Shown here one piece after another: positions 1-5,383 of a stretch of DNA of 5,383 nt. Every line of letters begins with the position of its first letter. Within the stretch, counting starts at the first letter, position 1. The notes beneath the pieces are model-generated. The model was not told where the DNA came from and made no database searches. It saw only the letters and a program-made list of their open reading frames with translations. The translations under genes were made by a program, and so were the position numbers. The stretch is from the NCBI GenBank assembly GCA_030838245.1, contig JAUTXB010000083.1, positions 1 to 5,383 of the forward strand. The letters run 5' to 3'. The DNA is from Acidimicrobiaceae bacterium (GTDB lineage: Bacteria; Actinomycetota; Acidimicrobiia; Acidimicrobiales; RAAP-2).

Positions 1-782
1 TCGCTATTGGTGCCGCGGTCCAAGCAGCCATCTTGAAGGGCGAGGTCAAAGACGTCCTTCTCTTGGACGTCACACCACTGTCACTTGGCCTGGAGACGAT
101 GGGCGGCCTGATGACCAAGGTCATCGAGCGAAATACCACCATTCCGGCCCGGCGCTCAGAGACCTTTACCACGGCCGAAGACAACCAATCGGCGGTTGAC
201 ATCGTTGTCCTCCAGGGCGAACGGGAGCGCGCGGCCGACAATCGGGTGCTCGGCCGCTTCCGTCTCGAGGGAATCCGCCCGGCGCCGCGGGGTACGCCCC
301 AAGTGGAGGTGATGTTCGAGATCGACGCCAATGGAATTCTGCATGTGTCGGCACGAGACAAGGACACCGGCAAGGAGCAGAGCATCACCATCAGCGACAC
401 CGCCAACCTCGACTCGAGCGAGATTGATCGCATGGTCGCCGATGCCGAACGGTACCGATCAGAGGACGTCGCCGCCCGCCAGCAGATTGATGCCCGGAAT
501 GAATTGGACTCGGCCGCGTACCAGGTGGAGCGCCGGCTGGCCGAATTGGGTGACGCCGTTCCCGTTCACGAGAAGGCACGGGCCGAAACGCTGGTGGCCG
601 ACGCCCGAAGCGCCCTGAAAGAGAACGCTCCGATGGAACGCATCCAGCCCCTGACGGCCGAGCTCCAGCAGGTGTTCCACGGCCTCGGGGCCGGGAGATC
701 GGACGGGGATGGCACAGACGGATCCGGGGCAGCAGAGGGTTCTGACGACGATGTGATCGATGCCGATTTCACGGTGAGCTGA
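1..782 (+). CDS. dnaK: DnaK (Hsp70) chaperone, 3' part only (5' end outside window)
   Basis: C-terminal 259 residues of Hsp70, the ATP-dependent cytosolic chaperone that holds and refolds clients with a J-protein and GrpE. The frame is already open at nt 3 (AIGAAVQ), so the TTG at 33 is not the start; about 371 N-terminal residues, most of the ATPase domain, lie upstream. Fragment residues 18-22 are the interdomain linker VLLLD, followed by the beta substrate-binding domain with TPLSLG and AEDNQSAV. The Met and Ala forming the arch over bound peptide in E. coli (M404, A429) are kept at fragment residues 33 and 58. A helical lid follows, then a Gly/Asp-rich tail ending in DDDVIDADF, the usual bacterial DnaK C-terminal signature. 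The region aligns with E. coli DnaK without gaps through the beta domain. It is the first gene visible in the operon, 2 nt before grpE. Identification is secure. Confidence 0.98.
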   Translation, partial: AIGAAVQAAILKGEVKDVLLLDVTPLSLGLETMGGLMTKVIERNTTIPARRSETFTTAEDNQSAVDIVVLQGERERAADNRVLGRFRLEGIRPAPRGTPQVEVMFEIDANGILHVSARDKDTGKEQSITISDTANLDSSEIDRMVADAERYRSEDVAARQQIDARNELDSAAYQVERRLAELGDAVPVHEKARAETLVADARSALKENAPMERIQPLTAELQQVFHGLGAGRSDGDGTDGSGAAEGSDDDVIDADFTVS

Positions 783-784
783 CC

Positions 785-1351
785 GTGGTCGCCGGTGACC
801 CCTCGGAGATCGATGAGGCCTCGTTCGATCGGCACGGGGAAGACGGAGGCGTCGCCGACCACGATGGAGGACCGCAATCGGGCCATACCGACCCTGAGTT
901 GACCAACGATCAGTCGGTGCGCACCGGGCCGGTCGAGACCGACCTCGACGTGCCGCTCCGGCGGGCCCTCGCTGATCTCGACAATCTCCGTAAGCGATCG
1001 GAGCGAGAGCTTGCCCGGGTTCGTTCGGCCGAGCGGGCCGACATGGCTGCTCTGTGGCTGCCCATCGTGGACGATCTGGATCGTGCTATCCAACACGCCG
1101 GCACCGACGATGGAGCTCTCGTCGAGGGGGTACGGGCTGTTCGCGACCAGGCCCTCTCGCTGCTGGCCGGCCTGGGCTTCCACCGGTTCGACGACATCGG
1201 CAAACCCTTCGATCCGAGCCGACACGAGGCGGTCGGTGTCCTGGACGGCGAGGGGGAACCCGGGACCGTGTTGGCGGTCGTGCGTCCGGGGTACGACGCC
1301 CCGGGTGCCACACTTCGACCGGCCGGGGTGATCGTCTCGCGAGGGGCGTGA
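785..1351 (+). CDS. grpE: GrpE nucleotide exchange factor
   Basis: Homodimeric cytosolic exchange factor that opens the DnaK nucleotide cleft to release ADP. The protein is 188 aa, normal for the family. Residues 1-55 are acidic and apparently disordered. Residues 56-85 form the start of the long dimer helix ([15 protein letters not shown], matching E. coli ENLRRRTE), then [11 protein letters not shown] (92-102, E. coli LPVIDSLDRAL). The C-terminal beta wing that contacts DnaK covers about 133-185, with DPSRHEAV and [12 protein letters not shown]. The start is GTG at 785, 2 nt after the dnaK stop. A GGTGA at 773-777, inside the last dnaK codons, can serve as Shine-Dalgarno, so translation is probably coupled to dnaK. 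No other in-frame start was seen before the conserved part. No cysteines and nothing broken. Confidence 0.96.
   Translation: MVAGDPSEIDEASFDRHGEDGGVADHDGGPQSGHTDPELTNDQSVRTGPVETDLDVPLRRALADLDNLRKRSERELARVRSAERADMAALWLPIVDDLDRAIQHAGTDDGALVEGVRAVRDQALSLLAGLGFHRFDDIGKPFDPSRHEAVGVLDGEGEPGTVLAVVRPGYDAPGATLRPAGVIVSRGA
1341..1346 (+). promoter_or_regulatory. Shine-Dalgarno for the CbpA-type J-protein
   Basis: GAGGGG lies 4 nt before the ATG at 1351, inside the last codons of grpE. It decides the start: the same frame is open back to about 1054, but that extension reads through grpE and has no J-protein similarity. The in-frame ATG at 1366 has no comparable ribosome site. Confidence 0.7.
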
Positions 1352-2319
1352 TGGCTGACCAGACGATGCGTCGGGATTTCTATGAGGTGCTCGGCATTGG
1401 GCGGGATGCGAGCCCGGAGGAGATCCAGCGGGCGTATCGCAAGCTGGCCCGGACCTACCATCCCGATGTCAACAAGGACCCAGCAGCCGAAGGTCGATTT
1501 GCCGAGGTGTCAGAGGCCTACGACGTCCTGTCCGATCCGGAGTCCCGCAAGCGCTATGACGCCTTCGGGCACGACTTCCGTCACGTACCCGAAGGTGTAG
1601 ACCCATCGACGTGGGCACAGGCTCGGTCCGGCGCTCCTACCGGGTCTCGCCGAAGTCGCCGGGCACGCAGCTCACCGACCGGCTCCTGGGGGGGTGCCGA
1701 TTTCGGGGGTCAGGGCGTGGATATGGGGGACCTGTTTCGCGACCTCTTCGAGACCACCCCACGATCGGGCTGGGGGTCTGTGGCCGGTGCCGACCAGGAG
1801 ACCGAGGTCGAAGTGTCCTTCGACGAAGCGTTCCGGGGGGGTAGACGCCGCATCACCCTCTCCGGTCCAGATGGCAACCGAGACCTGCAGGTAACCATCC
1901 CGGCGGGCGTGGTCGACGGCCAGCGCATCCGTTTGGCCGGCCAAGGGGGGCTCGGGAGCGGTCAGGGCTCGAATGGTGATCTCTACCTGATCGTGCGAGT
2001 GAGGCCCCATCCCCGGTTTCGTCTCGAAGGGCGGAACGTGCACGTCGATGTGCCCGTCTCGCCGTGGGAAGCGGCTCTGGGGGCCTCCGTTCCCGTCGAG
2101 ACGCCCGGCGGGGAGGTCCAGATGCGAGTCCCAGCGGGAAGCTCAAGCGGTCGTCGAGTTCGACTTCGCCATCGCGGCATGCCAAACCCTCGTGGCGACG
2201 CCGGAGATGTGCTCGCTGAGATACGCATCAGGGTCCCGCGCTCGTTGACCGATGACGAGCGGAGACTGTTCGAGGAGTTGGCCAAGACGTCCTCGTTCGA
2301 TCCGAGGCGGCGTCGATGA
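1351..2319 (+). CDS. cbpA: Class B J-protein, CbpA-type (no zinc finger), DnaK co-chaperone
   Basis: Stimulates DnaK ATP hydrolysis and hands it clients. The protein has 322 residues starting at ATG 1351; the grpE stop TGA and this ATG share one base. The J-domain spans about residues 8-72, with the catalytic HPD at 37-39 and the helix II/III signatures [12 protein letters not shown] and [14 protein letters not shown]. Residues about 94-146 are a linker rich in Arg, Ser and Gly, with little Phe. Two C-terminal beta domains follow: [19 protein letters not shown] (181-199), [14 protein letters not shown] (208-221) and [10 protein letters not shown] (235-244). The end SSFDPRR (314-320) matches E. 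coli CbpA (SSFDPRK). There are no cysteines at all, so the four CxxCxGxG repeats of DnaJ are absent. An automatic pipeline would call it dnaJ. The adjacent CbpM-like gene supports CbpA. The family is certain; CbpA over generic class B J-protein is very likely. Confidence 0.93.
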   Translation: MADQTMRRDFYEVLGIGRDASPEEIQRAYRKLARTYHPDVNKDPAAEGRFAEVSEAYDVLSDPESRKRYDAFGHDFRHVPEGVDPSTWAQARSGAPTGSRRSRRARSSPTGSWGGADFGGQGVDMGDLFRDLFETTPRSGWGSVAGADQETEVEVSFDEAFRGGRRRITLSGPDGNRDLQVTIPAGVVDGQRIRLAGQGGLGSGQGSNGDLYLIVRVRPHPRFRLEGRNVHVDVPVSPWEAALGASVPVETPGGEVQMRVPAGSSSGRRVRLRHRGMPNPRGDAGDVLAEIRIRVPRSLTDDERRLFEELAKTSSFDPRRRR

Positions 2320-2621
2320 CTGTGGCCCTCGTGCCGGTGCCGTTGTTGAGCACTGAGTCGTTCGCGCTGGTGGCGGGACTTCACCCCGAGTTGGTGCGCC
2401 GATTTGTTTCACTCGGTCTGCTCGACGCGAGCCAGGATGCGTCGGGGGCGCTTCAGTTCTCGCCTCGAGAGCTCGCCACCGTGGCCCGGATACGGCGGCT
2501 GCGAGCCGGGCTCGCCATCAACTACACCGCTGTCGGGGTGGTCATTGACCTTCTTGACCGAATCGCCGAGCTCGAAGCCGCACTGGAGGTGCGGTCTTAT
2601 CCCGTGGGAGGCCGACCATGA
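2316..2621 (+). CDS. cbpM: CbpM-like MerR-fold modulator of the J-protein (HspR-like alternative)
   Basis: 101 residues, the same length as E. coli CbpM, which binds the CbpA J-domain and blocks its action on DnaK. The N-terminal half is a MerR-type helix-turn-helix fold: [17 protein letters not shown] (11-27), then LGLLDAS (33-39). The C-terminal half, [43 protein letters not shown], follows E. coli CbpM ([26 protein letters not shown]) closely. The start ATG overlaps the J-protein stop (ATGA, 2316-2319), with GAGGCGG at 2304-2310 upstream. Its own stop overlaps the clpB start. In studied actinobacteria this slot holds hspR, the heat-shock repressor. The GLHP motif is HspR-like, but the Arg-rich wing of HspR (GRRYSARD) is replaced by [10 protein letters not shown] favour an anti-J-protein role; DNA binding cannot be excluded. 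It lacks cysteines. Confidence 0.83.
   Translation: MTVALVPVPLLSTESFALVAGLHPELVRRFVSLGLLDASQDASGALQFSPRELATVARIRRLRAGLAINYTAVGVVIDLLDRIAELEAALEVRSYPVGGRP
2606..2611 (+). promoter_or_regulatory. Shine-Dalgarno for clpB
   Basis: GGGAGG ends 6 nt before the clpB ATG at 2618 and lies inside the last codons of cbpM. It is the strongest ribosome site in the window and fits high, coupled translation of clpB. Confidence 0.75.
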
Positions 2622-5251
2622 ATCCGGACCGTTTGACCCAGAAGTCACAGGAAGCGCTGCACGACGCCCAGAGCCTGGCGATGCGGCTTGGCCACACTGA
2701 GGTTGACAGCGAGCACCTGCTCGTGTCGTTGATCGACCAGCCCGAGGGACTCGTCTCCCAGCTTCTCAGCCATGTCGGAGCCGACGTAGCGGCACTGCGT
2801 GCATCGGTAGAGCGGGACCTGGGCAATCGTCCCCGGGTTTCTGGACCGGGAGCCGCCCCCGGGCAGGTGTTTGTCACCCAACGCCTGTCACGCTTGTTCG
2901 ATACCGCCGAGCAGGAGGCGGAACGCTTGGGTGATGAGTATGTATCAGTGGAACACCTGGTCATCGCCTTGCTCCGGGAGGGGCCCGCCGGTGCAGCCGG
3001 CCGCCACCTCAATGAGCAGGGTGTGACCCTCGAAGGGTTCCTGGAGGCGTTGTCGGCGGTCCGAGGGCATCAACGGGTGACCTCGGCCACGCCCGAGGGT
3101 GCCTATGAAGCCTTGGCCAAGTACGGGGTAGATCTGGTGGCAGAGGCGCGCGCCGGGCGTCTTGACCCGGTCATCGGTCGTGACGCCGAGATCCGCCGGG
3201 TCATCCAGATCCTCTCTCGCAAGTCGAAGAACAACCCAGTACTGATCGGCGATCCCGGCGTGGGCAAGACGGCCATCGTCGAGGGGTTGGCCCAACGCAT
3301 TCACAACGGTGATGTACCCGAAGGCCTTCGGGACCGGACGGTGTTCGCCCTGGATATGGGGTCCCTGGTCGCTGGGGCCAAGTATCGCGGCGAGTTCGAG
3401 GAGCGACTGAAGGCCGTGCTGGCCGAGGTGAAGGCGGCCGAGGGCCGACTGCTGATGTTCGTCGACGAGCTGCACACCGTGGTCGGGGCCGGCGCCGCTG
3501 AGGGCGCCATGGATGCCGGCAACATGCTGAAGCCGATGCTGGCTCGAGGTGAGCTGCACATGATCGGGGCCACGACGATCGACGAGTACCGACGGCACAT
3601 CGAAAAGGATGCGGCCCTGGAGCGGCGGTTCCAGACCTTGATGGTGGACGAACCTTCCGTTGAGGACGCCATTTCCATCATGCGAGGGCTTCGAGAGCGC
3701 CTGGAGGTCTTTCACGGCGTCAAGATCCAAGATAGTGCTCTCGTCTCGTCGGTTCGACTCAGCCACCGGTACATTTCGGGTCGCTTCCTTCCCGACAAGG
3801 CCATCGATCTCGTAGACGAGGCGTGCGCCATGCTCCGCACCGAGATCGACTCCATGCCCGCCGAGCTCGACGAGCTCACCCGGCGGGTCATGCGCCTGGA
3901 GATCGAGGAGGCCGCGCTGGCCAAAGACGAGGACGTGGCCAGTGAGGAGCGGCTGTCCGAGCTGCGTCGGGAGCTGGCCGACCTACGGTCGGAGGCCGAT
4001 GCGATGAGGGCCCAGTGGGAGGCTGAGCGCCAGGCCCTCCACAAGGTCCAAGACCTCCGCCAGGAGATCGAGCAGGTACGACGCCGAGCCGAGGAGGCCG
4101 AGCGGGCCTACGATCTCAACGGAGCGGCCGAGCTCCGGCATGCCACGTTGCCCGAGCTGGAGCGACGACTCGAGGCCGAAGAGACCCTATTGGGCAAGAA
4201 GCACGGGACTCGCCGCTTGCTCCGAGAGGTGGTCACCGAAGAGGAGATCGCCCTAATCGTGGCACGGTGGACAGGTATTCCAGTCAGCCGATTGGAAGAG
4301 AGCGAACGGGACAAGCTGTTGCGCCTCGATCACATCCTCCACGAGCGGGTGGTCGGTCAGGACGAGGCGGTGCAGGCGGTCACCGACGCCATCGTCCGAT
4401 CGAGAGCCGGGATCGCCGATCCATCCCGGCCGGTCGGGTCGTTCATCTTTCTCGGTCCGACCGGGGTCGGCAAGACCGAGTTGGCGAGGGCACTGACCGC
4501 CACCTTGTTCGACACCGATGAGAACATGATCCGGTTGGATATGACGGAATACCAGGAGCAGCACACCGTCAGCCGGCTGATCGGTGCTCCACCTGGTTAT
4601 GTTGGCTACGAGGAAGGTGGCCAGCTGAGCGAGGCGGTACGGCGCAAGCCGTACTCGGTGGTGCTGTTCGACGAGATCGAAAAGGCTCACCCCGATGTGT
4701 TCAACAGCCTCTTGCAAGTGCTCGACGATGGTCGGCTGACCGACGGGAAGGGTCGAACGGTCGATTTTCGCAACACGGTGCTGGTCATGACCTCAAATAT
4801 CGGCTCCGAGTACCTGTTGGAAGGGGTCAGCGATTCGGGGGAGATCAAGCCTGATGCCCGTGAGCTGGTCATGGGCGAGCTAGCCCGCCGGTTCAGGCCA
4901 GAGTTCCTCAACCGGCTGGATGACGTCGTCCTCTTCAAGCCGCTCACCCTTTCGGAGATCGAGCGAATCGTTGAGCTATTGCTCAACGACCTCGGCCAGC
5001 GCCTGGTCGAGCGTCGCCTGAGCCTGACGGTGACCCCGGCGGCCCGGCACCTCATAGCCCAGCAAGGATTCGACCCGGTCTACGGGGCTCGGCCCTTGCG
5101 GCGCTTCATCGCCCATCAGGTCGAGACTCAGGTGGCCAGGGCACTGCTGGGATCAGATCCCATCGAGGGGGGCGAGGTACGGCTCGATTACGGCGAAGAC
5201 GGCCTGACCGTTTCGATTGAGGCTCCGAACGCCGAGGGCGCGGCGGCGTGA
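2618..5251 (+). CDS. clpB: ClpB (Hsp104-type) protein disaggregase
   Basis: Hexameric cytosolic AAA+ motor that, with DnaK, pulls polypeptides from aggregates. 877 aa against 857 in E. coli; intact. Two Clp-N repeats occupy about residues 1-145. AAA1 has Walker A GDPGVGKT (211-218), pore-loop KYRG with Tyr256, Walker B FVDE (Glu284) and arginine fingers Arg336/Arg337. The coiled-coil M-domain (about 414-530) is the mark that separates ClpB from ClpA and ClpC. AAA2 has Walker A GPTGVGKT (613-620), pore Tyr661 in GYVGYEEGG, Walker B LFDE (Glu686), the arginine finger in FLNRLD (Arg766) and sensor-2 GAR (Arg825). No ClpP-docking IGF/IGL loop was seen. All catalytic residues are present, so both rings should be active. 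One oddity is His508 where E. coli has the DnaK-contacting Tyr503. The ATG overlaps the cbpM stop, with GGGAGG upstream. The only cysteine is Cys403. Confidence 0.98.
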   Translation: MNPDRLTQKSQEALHDAQSLAMRLGHTEVDSEHLLVSLIDQPEGLVSQLLSHVGADVAALRASVERDLGNRPRVSGPGAAPGQVFVTQRLSRLFDTAEQEAERLGDEYVSVEHLVIALLREGPAGAAGRHLNEQGVTLEGFLEALSAVRGHQRVTSATPEGAYEALAKYGVDLVAEARAGRLDPVIGRDAEIRRVIQILSRKSKNNPVLIGDPGVGKTAIVEGLAQRIHNGDVPEGLRDRTVFALDMGSLVAGAKYRGEFEERLKAVLAEVKAAEGRLLMFVDELHTVVGAGAAEGAMDAGNMLKPMLARGELHMIGATTIDEYRRHIEKDAALERRFQTLMVDEPSVEDAISIMRGLRERLEVFHGVKIQDSALVSSVRLSHRYISGRFLPDKAIDLVDEACAMLRTEIDSMPAELDELTRRVMRLEIEEAALAKDEDVASEERLSELRRELADLRSEADAMRAQWEAERQALHKVQDLRQEIEQVRRRAEEAERAYDLNGAAELRHATLPELERRLEAEETLLGKKHGTRRLLREVVTEEEIALIVARWTGIPVSRLEESERDKLLRLDHILHERVVGQDEAVQAVTDAIVRSRAGIADPSRPVGSFIFLGPTGVGKTELARALTATLFDTDENMIRLDMTEYQEQHTVSRLIGAPPGYVGYEEGGQLSEAVRRKPYSVVLFDEIEKAHPDVFNSLLQVLDDGRLTDGKGRTVDFRNTVLVMTSNIGSEYLLEGVSDSGEIKPDARELVMGELARRFRPEFLNRLDDVVLFKPLTLSEIERIVELLLNDLGQRLVERRLSLTVTPAARHLIAQQGFDPVYGARPLRRFIAHQVETQVARALLGSDPIEGGEVRLDYGEDGLTVSIEAPNAEGAAA
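3063..3079 (+). promoter_or_regulatory. Candidate internal start for a short ClpB isoform
   Basis: GAGGG at 3063-3067 precedes an in-frame GTG at 3077-3079 (Val154) by 9 nt. Val154 is 57 residues before the first Walker A, exactly as Val149 is in E. coli, where a GTG there starts the N-domain-less ClpB. The product here would be 724 residues with both ATPase rings. The position and codon are seen; use as a start is inferred, and GAGGG is common in GC-rich genes. Confidence 0.4.
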
Positions 5252-5383
5252 GTTCGTCCGAGTCGACCGTGGTTCGGTGCGCAACCTGCGGGACGAAGAA
5301 CCGGGTCCCATGGTCTGCCACAGGCCTACCCAGGTGTGGGAGGTGCAAGTCGCTGCTTCCGTGGATCGCCGAATCCAGAGATG
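5248..5383 (+). CDS. Zinc-ribbon thioredoxin (Trx2/TrxC type), 5' part only
   Basis: The first 45 codons are visible before the window ends. The N-terminus carries two cysteine pairs, C11-A-T-C14 and C30-G-R-C33, in the frame [11 protein letters not shown]...[12 protein letters not shown]. This is the zinc-binding extension that precedes the thioredoxin fold in Trx2/TrxC proteins (E. coli TrxC: CxxC...NRIP...KCGRC). The catalytic WCxxC and the rest of the fold lie beyond the end, so the thioredoxin call rests on this extension alone. The GTG start overlaps the clpB stop (GTGA, 5248-5251), with a weak GAGGG at 5234-5238; the GTG at 5269 is a less likely start. Family function is dithiol reduction of cytosolic proteins; zinc release under oxidation is known for E. 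coli Trx2. Placement suggests co-expression with the chaperones. Confidence 0.85.
   Translation, partial: MSSSESTVVRCATCGTKNRVPWSATGLPRCGRCKSLLPWIAESRD

Noticed and set aside
33..35. TTG as a start codon for the first gene
   Set aside because: The same frame is open to the window edge and reads [10 protein letters not shown], a conserved internal DnaK stretch. The gene is cut by the window, not started here.
566..1225. Open reading frame of 219 codons on the minus strand across the dnaK end and grpE
   Set aside because: It is antisense to two well-conserved genes, has Arg/Ser-rich low-complexity translation and no recognisable domain. Long antisense frames are expected in high-GC coding DNA.
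1054..1350. N-terminal extension of 99 codons on the J-protein
   Set aside because: The extension reads grpE out of frame and gives Arg/Gly-rich sequence unlike any J-protein. A Shine-Dalgarno directly precedes ATG 1351, and the J-domain begins a few residues later.
2330..2365. Possible HAIR-type operator around TTGAGCACTGAGTCG near the start of cbpM
   Set aside because: HAIR is an inverted repeat CTTGAGT-N7-ACTCAAG. Here there is only a TTGAG followed by a direct-oriented TGAGT, with no opposite arm, and it lies inside coding sequence.
2945..3766. Open reading frame of 273 codons on the minus strand inside clpB
   Set aside because: It lies wholly opposite the conserved N-domain and AAA1 coding sequence. 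No known motif or separate ribosome site was seen, so it is a shadow of clpB codon bias.
5248..5268. Thioredoxin starting instead at GTG 5269
   Set aside because: The 5248 GTG gives the same stop/start overlap as the other junctions and has a GAGGG upstream. Seven extra residues are normal for this extension, though 5269 cannot be fully excluded.

Overview
The window is a gapless, same-strand protein-quality-control operon from a high-GC bacterium. Six genes run left to right on the + strand: the 3' part of dnaK, then grpE, a class B (CbpA-type) J-protein, a small CbpM-like MerR-fold modulator, clpB, and the first 45 codons of a zinc-ribbon thioredoxin (Trx2/TrxC type). Strong G/C third positions, GTG starts, four overlapping stop/start junctions and the dnaK-grpE-dnaJ-(MerR protein)-clpB order point to Actinomycetota. 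A deep lineage such as Acidimicrobiia is possible, but this is inferred from style and gene order; there is no rRNA or other taxonomic marker here.

Layout. 1-782: DnaK from just before the interdomain linker (equivalent to E. coli residue 372) to its stop. 785-1351: GrpE. 1351-2319: J-protein with an HPD J-domain and two C-terminal beta domains but no zinc finger. 2316-2621: 101-residue CbpM-like protein. 2618-5251: complete ClpB disaggregase. 5248-5383: start of the thioredoxin. The largest intergenic gap is 2 nt, so there is no room for an internal promoter or terminator between genes. None was seen, and the operon promoter and terminator must lie outside the window. No RNA genes, mobile elements, CRISPR arrays or sizeable repeats were seen.

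How the genes work together. The J-protein delivers unfolded or aggregated clients to DnaK and triggers ATP hydrolysis. GrpE resets DnaK. ClpB, recruited by DnaK through its coiled-coil M-domain, threads polypeptides out of aggregates. The CbpM-like protein is placed to restrain the J-protein. The thioredoxin would deal with disulfides in damaged clients.

The parts are individually known families. The points of interest are: (a) a cbpA-cbpM pair in the slot where characterised actinobacteria carry zinc-finger dnaJ plus hspR; (b) a His in ClpB where E. coli has Tyr503, a residue used to dock DnaK; (c) an in-frame GTG with an upstream GAGGG exactly where E. coli starts its short ClpB isoform; and (d) the small MerR-fold protein, which looks HspR-like in its N-terminal half and CbpM-like in its C-terminal half. 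I did not see a wholly new system. Comparisons with E. coli and Streptomyces proteins were made from memory, not by a database search.
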